59,770 bases of DNA from contig NZ_JALLIN010000044.1 in assembly GCF_023630175.1 (NCBI RefSeq), positions 1-59,770 on the forward strand, in the 5' to 3' direction. How positions within the stretch are numbered: the first letter of the stretch is position 1; the number at the start of each line of letters is the position of its first letter. A program made the translations under genes and the position numbers. Positions 7,936 to 15,964 of the stretch are shown in pieces. Source of the DNA: Streptomyces cellostaticus (lineage in GTDB: Bacteria > Actinomycetota > Actinomycetes > Streptomycetales > Streptomycetaceae). The notes beneath the pieces are model-generated. The model had not been told where the DNA came from. It saw nothing but the letters and a program-made list of their open reading frames with translations, and did not search any database.

Positions 7936-8844
7936 TCAGGGGCCGGGGCTGATGCGGCGGCCGGTGAGCCGGGTGGGCCGGATCGACACCCACATCTCCC
8001 GTTCGCCGCCCGCCCACGGCTCGCCGTGGGCGCCCCCGGTGAGACGCCGTGCGGCGTCCGGGTCCGTGACGGCCCGTGCGGGGCCCACGGCGAGCACGCT
8101 CCAGCCCTGGCTGAGCGCCTCGTCCAGGTGGTCCACCTCGAAGGCGACCTCGGTGCCCACGGCCGCCGCGGGCACCGATCCCGGTGCGGTCCGGAAGGCG
8201 ATCGCGTCGTCGACGACCTCGTAGTTGACCGGGACGACCGCGGGCCGCCCGTCGTGCGCCGTCACGGCGACGCGGCCGATGCCGTGCGTGGCCAGCAGGG
8301 CGCGGCACTCGTCCGGGCCGAGGTCCCGCAACCGCGGATGGAGGAGCGCGTGGCCCTGGCCGGGCGGCAGCCCGGTGCCCCCGCCGCGCAGCGCGGCGAC
8401 GGTGGTGCCGAGCGCGTCGGCCAGCCTGACGAGGGTGGCGAGCGTCGGATCGGCGGGGTGTTCCTCCAGGTAGGCGAGGTAGTCGGGCGACATGCGGGCG
8501 CGGCCCGCCGTCTCCTCCCGGCTGAGTCCCCGCCGACGGCGTTCCACCGCCACACGCCGGCCGATGTCGCCGGCTCCGGGGGCGCCGAACCCCGGGCCGG
8601 CCCCGGACACGGCGCCGGGCGCCACCGGGTCCTGGTGACCGGGCGGGGGCGTGCCGTGCGCGATGTGGCGGATGTGGGCGTCGGGGCCGGGGAACACCAG
8701 CGACACCTGGTCCGTGTCCGACCAGCGCACGTCGTAGGGCGGTGTGCCGTCCTCGTGGTGGAGTCCGACGATCTCGCCGTCGCGCCGGGCGACACCGGTC
8801 GCCGCGCTTTCGACGACGAGCTGGTCGCCGAGGTGAGCTCGCAT
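7936..8844 (-). CDS. DUF1918 - XRE HTH - PPOX flavin fusion protein
   Basis: A 302-residue three-part protein. Residues 1-60 match DUF1918 (MRAHLGDQLVVES, then PPYDVRWSD and LVFPGPDAHI). Residues about 95-150 are a Cro/C1-type helix-turn-helix (VERRRRGLSREETAGRARMS with the following helix). Residues about 170-295 are a pyridoxamine-5-phosphate-oxidase-like split barrel (GIGRVAVTAHDGRPAVVPVNYEVV region). In mycobacteria, DUF1918 (Rv0569) and PPOX (Rv0080) are separate DosR-regulon products. It sits in the pncB operon, 15 nt after the DUF1876 gene, with a GGAGAGG-type ribosome site. It may be a flavin- or redox-sensing DNA-binding protein; this is inferred. Confidence 0.85.
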   Translation of the reverse strand: MRAHLGDQLVVESAATGVARRDGEIVGLHHEDGTPPYDVRWSDTDQVSLVFPGPDAHIRHIAHGTPPPGHQDPVAPGAVSGAGPGFGAPGAGDIGRRVAVERRRRGLSREETAGRARMSPDYLAYLEEHPADPTLATLVRLADALGTTVAALRGGGTGLPPGQGHALLHPRLRDLGPDECRALLATHGIGRVAVTAHDGRPAVVPVNYEVVDDAIAFRTAPGSVPAAAVGTEVAFEVDHLDEALSQGWSVLAVGPARAVTDPDAARRLTGGAHGEPWAGGEREMWVSIRPTRLTGRRISPGP

Positions 8845-8859
8845 GGTCGCCGCCTCTCC

Positions 8860-9144
8860 TCAGAGTGCCGCCGGCCGCAGGGCCGGGCCCGGACCGGTCG
8901 TCTCCAGGCCCCGGACGTCCCGCTCGGCGGTGGTCAGGAGCTGCTTGGCGAGATCGACCATGGCCCGGCCCGCCGCCAGTTCGTCACCGATCTCCGGTAC
9001 GTTCGCGTCCGCCGGGTGACAGCGCGCCGTCCCTTCGCCGGTGAGCGCCGTGGTACCGGTGTCCAGCACCACGTGTGCCTTCGTCGTCCCCTCGTCGTCC
9101 TCGAAGAGGTGGAGGCGGACCTTCCACTCAGCCGTGTGCGCCAT
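8860..9144 (-). CDS. DUF1876 domain protein (Rv1738/Rv2632c family)
   Basis: A 94-residue protein from the ATG at 9144. The DUF1876 core is WKVRLHLFEDDEGTTKAHVVL (7-27, read in two parts), followed by LTGEGTARCHPADANVPEIGDELAAGRAM and a short C-terminal helix. The family includes M. tuberculosis Rv1738, a DosR-regulated protein whose structure resembles ribosome hibernation factors. A role in translational shutdown is therefore plausible but inferred. It lies 11 nt after pncB and 15 nt before the PPOX fusion gene, so it is co-transcribed. Confidence 0.9.
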   Translation of the reverse strand: MAHTAEWKVRLHLFEDDEGTTKAHVVLDTGTTALTGEGTARCHPADANVPEIGDELAAGRAMVDLAKQLLTTAERDVRGLETTGPGPALRPAAL

Positions 9145-9155
9145 CGTCTCTCTCC

Positions 9156-10562
9156 TCATCCGGATACCGGTCCGTGGGCGGCCGGCCGGAGCGGGCCGCG
9201 GGCGGCGGGTCCCGCCCCGGGCGGGTGGGTGCCTGCGGCGGCCATCCGCTCCTCGATGCGCCGCCGGACGTCGGAGGCGAGTGCGGCGAGCCGCCCGGAC
9301 ACCGTCGCGCGGGGCGCGACGGGGGCGCGGACACGGCGCGCGGCGGGCGGCAGCCCGTCCAGGTCGGTGGCGAACCGCGCCCGGCCGTCGTCGAGGGTGG
9401 CCCTCCCGACGGTGCGCCGCCCGCCGAGCATCACGGTCTCCAGCAGCGGGGTGCCGTCGCCGGGCGGCCGCTCGTCGGCGAGGGCGATCACATCGGCGTA
9501 ACCGGGTCGTCGGAACACCTGCTTGGGGCCGGGCGCCGTCACCTTCGCCGACGACAGCTTCATCACCGGCCGGCCGTCGTACTCCACCATCTTGTACGCG
9601 GAGTCCAGACAGGGCGCGTCGGCCGAGACGCCGACGCGGGTACCGACGGCGAACACGTCGATCGGGGCTCCGGAGCGCATCAGGTCGTCCACCGCGTACT
9701 CGTCGAGCCCGCCGCTGGCGATGATCCGTACGTCCGGCAGACCGGCCTCGTCCAGGAGGGCCCGGGCGCGTACCGCCAGCGCCCCGAGGTCGCCGCTGTC
9801 CAGCCGTACCGCCGAGCCCGGTCCGCGGTCCAGGTCGCGCAGGACGCGGGCCGCGACGCGGACGCCGGCCTCGGTGTCGTAGGTGTCCACCAGCAGGGTC
9901 ACCGGCCCCGGGTGGGTCCGGGCGAAGGCGCGGAACGCCTCCTCCTCGCCGGGGAACGCCTCCACGTAGGAGTGGGCCATGGTGCCCACCGCGGGTATGC
10001 CGGTCGCCGTGGCGGCGGCCACGTTGCTGGTCCCGGCGAAGCCGACCAGCGCGCCGAGCCGGGCGGCCTGGAACCCGGCCTGCGGGCCGTGGGCGCGCCG
10101 CAGGGAGAAGTCCACGACCGGGTGTCCGTCCGCCGCCAGCACGCAGCGCGCGGCCTTCGAGGCGATGAGCGTCTGATGGCTGATCCGGTTCAGCACGTAC
10201 GTCTCGACGAGCTGCGCCTCGGGCAGGGGCGCGGTCACCTCCAGCAGGGGTTCGCCCGCGAGCACGATCCGCCCCTCCGGCACGGCCCGTACCCGGCCGG
10301 TGAACTCCAGTCCGAGCAGGGGCCGCAGTTCCTCCGGCGGCCGGTGCAGCGCGGCGGCGAAGTCCGCGACGTCCTCGGGGCCCACGTGCAGACCGGAGAG
10401 GTAGTCCAGAGCCGAGTCGAGACCCGCTGCGACCAGGAAGCCGCGCTCCGGCGGCAGGTCGCGGACGAACAGGCTGAACGTCGCGGGGCCGGACATGCCC
10501 TCCCGCAGGTAGGACAGGGCCATGGTGACCTCGTACAGATCGGTGGTCGTGGCCTCCGACAT
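9156..10562 (-). CDS. pncB: Nicotinate phosphoribosyltransferase
   Basis: Converts nicotinate, PRPP and ATP to nicotinate mononucleotide in NAD salvage. The 468-residue protein starts MSEATTTDLYEVTMALSYL, the family N-terminus with the Asp-Leu-Tyr signature. Internal motifs include DFSLRRAHGPQAG (substrate Arg region), FAGTSNVAA, GTMAHSYVEAF with the His expected near the phosphorylated site, and VDTYDTEAG. It heads an operon of pncB, DUF1876, DUF1918/HTH/PPOX and USP. A palindrome GGGCCGAACGGCCC lies 64-77 nt upstream of the start. M. tuberculosis pncB2 (Rv0573c) is likewise in the DosR regulon. Confidence 0.95.
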   Translation of the reverse strand: MSEATTTDLYEVTMALSYLREGMSGPATFSLFVRDLPPERGFLVAAGLDSALDYLSGLHVGPEDVADFAAALHRPPEELRPLLGLEFTGRVRAVPEGRIVLAGEPLLEVTAPLPEAQLVETYVLNRISHQTLIASKAARCVLAADGHPVVDFSLRRAHGPQAGFQAARLGALVGFAGTSNVAAATATGIPAVGTMAHSYVEAFPGEEEAFRAFARTHPGPVTLLVDTYDTEAGVRVAARVLRDLDRGPGSAVRLDSGDLGALAVRARALLDEAGLPDVRIIASGGLDEYAVDDLMRSGAPIDVFAVGTRVGVSADAPCLDSAYKMVEYDGRPVMKLSSAKVTAPGPKQVFRRPGYADVIALADERPPGDGTPLLETVMLGGRRTVGRATLDDGRARFATDLDGLPPAARRVRAPVAPRATVSGRLAALASDVRRRIEERMAAAGTHPPGAGPAARGPLRPAAHGPVSG

Positions 10563-10625
10563 CGGCGTCGCCTCCTCGGCTCCCCCCGTCGTCCCACGAT
10601 CGGACCGCGGCGGGCCCCGCTCACA

Positions 10626-10639
10626 GGGCCGAACGGCCC
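10626..10639. promoter_or_regulatory. DevR-type box upstream of pncB
   Basis: Perfect best-form site GGGCCGAACGGCCC, flanked by A and T so the dyad extends to 16 bp. It lies 64-77 nt before the pncB start, identical in offset to the ldhA-like gene site. Binding by the DevR-like regulator is inferred from sequence. Confidence 0.7.
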
Positions 10640-10720
10640 TGCCGCGCCGACGTCCGGCCCCGGCGGCCGGGCGGCCGGGTCGACCGCCACCGGCCGGCCG
10701 CGGTCTCGCCCCGGCCCCGG

Positions 10721-11539
10721 TCAGGTCCGGGGCACGACCGCGACCGGACACGGCGCGTGGTGGAGCATGGCGTGGCCGATCAGGCCCAGTTGGAGGCCCG
10801 GGTGCCCGTGCCGCCGGGGAGCGCCGACGATCAGCAGGTCCGCGGCGGACGCGGCGCCGAGCAGTTCCCGGCGGGCCGGCCCCTCGACCACCCTGCGGGT
10901 CACCCGGACGTCGCCGTAACGCTCCGTCAGACCGCGCAGCGCGTCGTCGAGCACCTGGGCCGGCGGGCGGCGGTGTGCCTCCAGGGCCCACGAGGGGGCC
11001 CGCGCCGTGGCGTGGGCGTCGATCGGCGCGGTCCAGGCGTGCACCACCACCAGCCCGCAGTGCCGCACCTGCGCCTCACGGAAGGCGAACGGGACCGCCG
11101 TACCGCTGCCCTCCCCGTTCTCCACGCCCACGACGACGCTGCCGAACCTGGACTCCCGGTGCTCGGCGGCGCCGCGCACCACGACGACCGGGCACTCGGC
11201 CCGGGCCGCCACGGCGAGGCCGACGGATCCCAGGAGCATCGCGTCGAGATCTCCCAGCCCTCGGGAGCCGAGGACCAGCGCGAAGGCGTCGTGTCCCTGG
11301 CCGATCAGGGCGGTGGCCGGGTCCGCGTGCAGCACCTCGCTGGTCAGCGGCACCGTGGGCGCACAGCGGCGGACACGCTCCGTGGCGGCGTCGATCAGGG
11401 CGGAGGCGTCCCGTTCCCCCGTCGTCACGTGCACCAGGTGCAGCGGCAGGCCGTGCCGGAGCGCCTCGCCGGCGGCCCAGTCCACCGCCGCGAAGCCGGC
11501 CTCGGAGCCGTCGAGGCCGACCACCACGGGAATCGCCAC
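10721..11539 (-). CDS. Universal stress protein, tandem UspA domains
   Basis: A 272-residue two-domain USP. The GTG start at 11539 is chosen because GAGGAGG lies 7 nt upstream and the protein then begins directly with the first beta strand, AIPVVVGLDGSEAGF. Domain 1 carries the ATP signature in LGSRGLGDLDAMLLGSVGLAV. Domain 2 ends in LGLIGHAMLHHAPCPVAVVP. It is divergent from another USP gene, with two box-like palindromes in the shared intergenic region. This gene is followed 158 nt downstream by pncB, with the pncB box in between. Confidence 0.92.
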   Translation of the reverse strand: MAIPVVVGLDGSEAGFAAVDWAAGEALRHGLPLHLVHVTTGERDASALIDAATERVRRCAPTVPLTSEVLHADPATALIGQGHDAFALVLGSRGLGDLDAMLLGSVGLAVAARAECPVVVVRGAAEHRESRFGSVVVGVENGEGSGTAVPFAFREAQVRHCGLVVVHAWTAPIDAHATARAPSWALEAHRRPPAQVLDDALRGLTERYGDVRVTRRVVEGPARRELLGAASAADLLIVGAPRRHGHPGLQLGLIGHAMLHHAPCPVAVVPRT

Positions 11540-11843
11540 CGCCGTCCCTCCTCTCGGGCCGGAGGACCCGGTCACCCGGGTCTCCAGCTTCGTACGGGAC
11601 GGGTGCGGCCGCCACGCGACCGGAGCCGGGGCCGGCCGGTCCCCCGGGCGGGGCCCCACGGCCCTGGTGCGCGTGGGCCGGAGGCGGTGTCCTGGGGTTG
11701 AGCCGAGGGCCGCGAGGAGACACGGAGAAGCGGCACGGAACCGTGCACCGTGCGATCAGGGCCCGCGAGAAGCGGGCGGCCCCCGGCTCCGGGCGTGCCC
11801 GGGGCGGTGACAGGCAGAGAGCCCGGCCATCCGGAGGTGTGTC
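11540..11843. promoter_or_regulatory. Divergent USP/USP control region with two DevR-type boxes
   Basis: A 304-bp region between divergent USP genes. GGGCC-CCAC-GGCCC at 11651-11664 has exact half-sites and is followed by TGGTGCGCG, the same flank as the box at 42836. GGGCC-GGCC-GGTCC at 11629-11642 is one base off, 22 bp away, roughly two helical turns. The sites are 90-125 nt from the minus-strand start and 180-215 nt from the plus-strand start. Confidence 0.55.
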
Positions 11844-12722
11844 ATGGCGGACCCGGTCGTCGTCGGAGTGGACGGATCGCCGTCGAGCCTGGACGCGGTG
11901 GAGGTCGCGGCACACGAGGCGGCCGTGCGGGGCACGGAGCTGCGCCTGGTGCACGCCTTCGGCTGGCCGTCGATCCCCCTGCCGCCCGGCGGGCCCCCGT
12001 GGAATCCGGCCGCGGCGGGGGCGCGGAAGATGGTGGACGGCACCCTGGTGAAGGCCGAGGGGAGGGCCCGTGCGGCCGTACCCGACCTGGCGGTCACCCG
12101 CGAGGTGGCCGTCGGCGAGCCGCTGATGGTGCTGGAGATCGAGTCGCACACCGCCTCGCTCGTCGTGGTCGGCAGCCGCGGGCTGGGCGGGTTCGGCGGG
12201 CTGCTGCTCGGCTCCACCGGCGTGCACCTGGCCGCGCACGGCCACTGCCCGGTGCTGGTGGTGCGCGGCGGAGCCGATCCGGACGGCCCCGTGCTGCTGG
12301 CGTCCGACGGCTCACCGGCGGGCGGGGCCGCCGTCGGTCTCGCCTTCGCCGAGGCGTCGCTGCACGGCGCGGACCTGCTGGCCCTGCGGGTGTGGAACAC
12401 CTGGAACGCCGACACGGGCGAGCCCGCCCATCCGCTGGACGTGGTGGTGGACGCCGAGCGGCTCCAGGCCCAGGAGGAGCGGGCGCTGGAGGAGAGTCTG
12501 CGGCCGTGGCGGGAGCGTCATCCGCAGGTCGCGGTGGAGCGGCGCGTGGTGCGGTCCCGGGTGCGTCCGGCGCTGATCGAGGCCAGCGGTGAGGCGCGGC
12601 TGGTCGTCGCCGGTGCCCGCGGCCGCGGCGGCTTCACGGGCCTGCTGCTGGGCTCGGTGAGCCAGGCCCTCCTGCACCACGCGCGCTGTCCGGTGGCCGT
12701 GGTGCGGGGCACCGGGACCTGA
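11844..12722 (+). CDS. Universal stress protein, tandem UspA domains
   Basis: A 292-residue USP starting MADPVVVGVDGSPSSLDAV. Both domains keep an ATP signature: VGSRGLGGFGGLLLGSTGVH in domain 1 and AGARGRGGFTGLLLGSVSQA in domain 2, each G-x2-G-x9-GS/T. It therefore looks competent to bind nucleotide at both sites, unlike several neighbours with a degenerate second site. It is divergent from the USP at 10721 and upstream of ppdK on the same strand (259-bp gap). Confidence 0.93.
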   Translation: MADPVVVGVDGSPSSLDAVEVAAHEAAVRGTELRLVHAFGWPSIPLPPGGPPWNPAAAGARKMVDGTLVKAEGRARAAVPDLAVTREVAVGEPLMVLEIESHTASLVVVGSRGLGGFGGLLLGSTGVHLAAHGHCPVLVVRGGADPDGPVLLASDGSPAGGAAVGLAFAEASLHGADLLALRVWNTWNADTGEPAHPLDVVVDAERLQAQEERALEESLRPWRERHPQVAVERRVVRSRVRPALIEASGEARLVVAGARGRGGFTGLLLGSVSQALLHHARCPVAVVRGTGT

Positions 12723-12768
12723 CCCCGCACCGGCTGGTCCGGGACCGGGCGGACACGGCGGCCCATGG

Positions 12769-12782
12769 GGCCCGTGGGGCCG
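12769..12782. promoter_or_regulatory. Weak DevR-type box candidate upstream of ppdK
   Basis: GGGCC-CGTG-GGGCC, one base off the ideal right half-site, lies about 200 nt before the ppdK start. The distance and G-rich context make this a low-confidence site. Confidence 0.25.
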
Positions 12783-12981
12783 GCCGGACGGACGGCGCGT
12801 GTCCGCGCCCGGGCGGGCCGGGGCGCCGGGGTGCCGCCGGCTTCCTCGCGCCGGCGGCCTCGCGGCGGCGGCCTCGCGCGTCCGAGCCGCCCGCGTGCGG
12901 GGAGGTGCCCTCCGGCCGACGTGCCGCGAAGGACGCTGGACAGGTACCGCCACCCGGACCTCCGATCCGAGGAGAGGCGTC

Positions 12982-15669
12982 ATGAGCCGCTACGTGTACG
13001 ACTTCCAGGACGGAAGCCGCGACCTGTCCGCCCTGCTCGGCGGCAAGGGGGCGAACCTGGCCGAGATGACCCGGCTGGGCCTGCCGGTGCCGCCGGGGTT
13101 CACCGTCACGACCGACGCCTGCCGCGCCTTCCTGGCGACGGGCGAGGAACCGGAGGGCATGTCGGCGGAGGTCTCCCGGCACCTGTCCGCGCTGGAGGCG
13201 GCCACCGGGCGGCTGCTCGGGCAGCCCGACGACCCGCTGCTGGTCTCCGTGCGCTCCGGCGCGCGCTTCTCCATGCCCGGCATGATGGAGACGGTCCTCG
13301 ACATCGGCCTGAACGACGCGTCGGTGCTCGGCCTGGCCAAGGTCTCCGGCAGCGAGCGCTTCGCCTGGGACTCCTACCGGCGGCTCGTCCAGATGTACGG
13401 CAGCACCGTGATGGGTGTCGATCCGGCCCGGTTCGACGTGGTCATGAACCGGCTGAAGGAGGCCCGCGCGGCCCGCGACGACCTCCGTCTCGACGCGGGC
13501 GACCTCGCCGGGCTGGTGGAGGCGTACAAGCGGCTGATCCTGGACGAGACCGGCCGGTACTTCCCGCAGTCCCCCGCCCAGCAGCTCCAGCGGGCGGTCC
13601 TCGCCGTGTTCCGGTCCTGGAACGCCGAGCGCGCCCGTCTCTACCGGCGGCGCGAGCGCATCCCGGACGACCTGGGGACCGCGGTCACCGTGCAGCGCAT
13701 GGTCTTCGGCAACCTGGGCCCGGACTCCGGCAGCGGTGTCGCCTTCACCCGCGACCCGGCCACCGGGCGCCCCGGACTGTACGGCGACTACCTGTCGAAC
13801 GCCCAGGGCGAGGACGTCGTCTCCGGTGTCCGCGACGCCGTGCCGCTGGCCGAACTCGAGCGGCTGGACCCGCGTGCGTACCGCCGCCTGCGCGATCACG
13901 CGCGGACTCTGGAGCGGCACTACCGCGACCTGTGCGACATCGAGTTCACCATCGAGCGCGGCACCCTGTGGATGCTGCAGACCCGGGTGGGCAAGCGCAC
14001 CGCGGGGGCGGCGTTCGCCATCGCCGCCGAGCTGGTCGAGGAGGGGCTCATCACGGCCGACGAGGGCCTGGCCCGGGTCGGCGGCGACGGGCTGGCACGG
14101 CTGATGTTCCCCCGCTTCGACACCACCGCCGCGGGCACCCCGCTCACCCGCGGCGTACCGGCCTCGCCGGGCGCCGCGGTGGGCGCGGCCGTGTTCGACT
14201 CCGCCGAGGCGGTACGGCGGGCCGCGTCCGGCGAGCGGGTGGTACTGGTGCGGGAGGAGACCACACCGGACGACCTGCCCGGGATGGTCGCCGCGCAGGC
14301 GGTGCTCACCGGCCGGGGCGGCAAGACCAGCCATGCGGCCGTCGTCGCCCGCGGCATGGGCAAGGTGTGCGTCTGCGGCGCGCGGGACATCACCGTCGAC
14401 GCCGGGGCGCGGCGCTTCACCACCCGGGCCGGCACCGTCGTCGACGAGGGCACCGTCGTCTCGGTGGACGGCTCCAGCGGCGACGTGTACGCGGGCGCGG
14501 TCCCGCTCGCCGCCTCGGCGACGATGCGCTATCTGGAGACGGGTGAGCAGCGGGGCAGCGAGGTCGCCTCGGTCGCGCGCGCCCTGGAGCACGCCGACGC
14601 GGTACGGCGGCTGGAGGTGCGGGCCAACGCCGACACCCCCGAGGACGCGGCACGGGCCCGGCGGTTCGGGGCGCGTGGCATAGGCCTGTGCCGGACCGAG
14701 CACATGTTCCTCGGCGAGCGGCGCAGGCTGGTCGAGGACATGATCCTCGCCCCGTCGGGTGCCGCGCGCGAGCGGGCCCTGGCCGCTCTGCTGCCGCTCC
14801 AGCGGCGGGACTTCGCGGGCATCCTGGAGGCGATGGACACCCTGCCCGTCACCATCCGGCTGCTCGATCCGCCGCTGCACGAGTTCCTGCCGGACCGCAC
14901 GGATCTCGCCGTGCGGGTCGCCGCCGCACAGGCGGCGGGCGACCCGGCGGCCCCCCGTGACACGGCGCTGCTGGCGGCGGTGAACCGGATGCACGAGGCG
15001 AACCCCATGCTCGGGCTGCGCGGCGTACGGCTCGGGCTGGTGGTGCCCGGACTGGTCGCGATGCAGGTACGGGCGGTCGCCGAGGCGGTGGTCGAACGGG
15101 TCCGCGCGGGCGGCTCGCCGCACGCGGAGATCATGGTGCCGCTCGTCGGCGCCGTCGAGGAACTCCGCCTCGCCCGCGAGGAGGTGCGGCGGGTGCTGGC
15201 CGAGGTGAGCGAGGAGACGGGCGTGCCGGTGGAGTGCCCCGTCGGCACGATGATCGAGCTGCCCCGGGCCGCGCTGACGGCGGGCCGGATCGCCGCCGAG
15301 GCGGAGTTCTTCTCCTTCGGCACCAACGACCTGACGCAGACCACCTGGGGCTTCTCCCGGGACGACGTGGAGGCCGCGTTCTTCCCGGCCTACCTCGACA
15401 AGGGCGTGTTCGCCGCCTCGCCGTTCGAGACCCTGGACCGGGAGGGGGTGGGCCGGCTGGTCCGGATCGCCGTCGAGGAGGGCCGTGCCGCGCGCCCGGG
15501 CCTGCAGACCGGGGTGTGCGGCGAGCACGGCGGCGACCCGGCGTCGATCCGCTTCTTCCACGCCGTGGGAGTGGACTACGTCTCCTGCTCTCCGTTCCGG
15601 GTTCCGGTGGCCCGGCTGGAGGCGGGGCGGGCGGCGCTGGACGGCGTCGACACGGGGGACACCAGGTGA
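12982..15669 (+). CDS. ppdK: Pyruvate, phosphate dikinase
   Basis: Interconverts pyruvate, ATP and phosphate with PEP, AMP and pyrophosphate. At 895 residues it is full length. The N-terminal ATP-grasp domain begins MSRYVYDFQDGSRDL and includes GGKGANLAEMTRLGLPVPPGF. The swivelling phosphohistidine domain has TGRGGKTSHAAVVARG with His451 as phosphocarrier and Thr449 at the regulatory position. The C-terminal PEP/pyruvate domain has GLCRTEHMF, GTMIELPRAAL and FFSFGTNDLTQT. A GAGGAGAGG ribosome site precedes the ATG. In this island it could feed PEP for gluconeogenesis or save ATP by using pyrophosphate. Confidence 0.97.
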   Translation: MSRYVYDFQDGSRDLSALLGGKGANLAEMTRLGLPVPPGFTVTTDACRAFLATGEEPEGMSAEVSRHLSALEAATGRLLGQPDDPLLVSVRSGARFSMPGMMETVLDIGLNDASVLGLAKVSGSERFAWDSYRRLVQMYGSTVMGVDPARFDVVMNRLKEARAARDDLRLDAGDLAGLVEAYKRLILDETGRYFPQSPAQQLQRAVLAVFRSWNAERARLYRRRERIPDDLGTAVTVQRMVFGNLGPDSGSGVAFTRDPATGRPGLYGDYLSNAQGEDVVSGVRDAVPLAELERLDPRAYRRLRDHARTLERHYRDLCDIEFTIERGTLWMLQTRVGKRTAGAAFAIAAELVEEGLITADEGLARVGGDGLARLMFPRFDTTAAGTPLTRGVPASPGAAVGAAVFDSAEAVRRAASGERVVLVREETTPDDLPGMVAAQAVLTGRGGKTSHAAVVARGMGKVCVCGARDITVDAGARRFTTRAGTVVDEGTVVSVDGSSGDVYAGAVPLAASATMRYLETGEQRGSEVASVARALEHADAVRRLEVRANADTPEDAARARRFGARGIGLCRTEHMFLGERRRLVEDMILAPSGAARERALAALLPLQRRDFAGILEAMDTLPVTIRLLDPPLHEFLPDRTDLAVRVAAAQAAGDPAAPRDTALLAAVNRMHEANPMLGLRGVRLGLVVPGLVAMQVRAVAEAVVERVRAGGSPHAEIMVPLVGAVEELRLAREEVRRVLAEVSEETGVPVECPVGTMIELPRAALTAGRIAAEAEFFSFGTNDLTQTTWGFSRDDVEAAFFPAYLDKGVFAASPFETLDREGVGRLVRIAVEEGRAARPGLQTGVCGEHGGDPASIRFFHAVGVDYVSCSPFRVPVARLEAGRAALDGVDTGDTR

Positions 15670-15694
15670 GCGCGGCGGCGTTCCGGTGACACAT

Positions 15695-15725
15695 GCCGGG
15701 CCGGCTCTCCTCGGGCCGGCCCGGC
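15695..15725 (+). terminator. Terminator hairpin after ppdK
   Basis: A perfect 11-bp stem (GCCGGGCCGGC / GCCGGCCCGGC) with a 9-nt loop lies 26 nt after the ppdK stop. Confidence 0.75.
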
Positions 15726-15850
15726 CTGTGCGGGCGGGGGGCCCGGCGGGAGCCACCAGTCGGGTTCTTCTCCGCCGGCGGGAGCCACGGGGACCGGCCC
15801 GGTCTTCCGGTGTCTCCGGTGTGCCGGTGTGCCCCGGTCTTCCGCTGTGT

Positions 15851-15910
15851 TCGGCTTGGTTTCCGTGCGGTCGGTTTGGTTTCCGTGCTGTCGGTTTGGT
15901 TTCCGTGCGG
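15851..15910. repeat. Three tandem 20-bp repeats downstream of ppdK
   Basis: Three head-to-tail copies of TCGGTTTGGTTTCCGTGCGG (15851-15870, 15871-15890, 15891-15910), differing at one position each in copies 1 and 2. The repeats are T-rich on this strand and lie in the gap between convergent ppdK and USP genes. Function unknown. Confidence 0.85.
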
Positions 15911-15964
15911 TCGGGGAGCGGTTCGCCTGCCGTCCGGGCGGCGTCGGTTCGCCCGCGGTCCGGT

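Noticed and set aside
12634..15756. Very long minus-strand open frame (over 1000 codons) opposite ppdK
   Set aside because: It mirrors the coding strand of a clear pyruvate phosphate dikinase; its translation is His/Gly/Arg/Pro-rich with no recognisable domain. Antisense open frames are common at this G+C.
15851..15910. CRISPR-like repeat array
   Set aside because: Three head-to-tail copies with no spacers and no cas genes; a simple tandem repeat.
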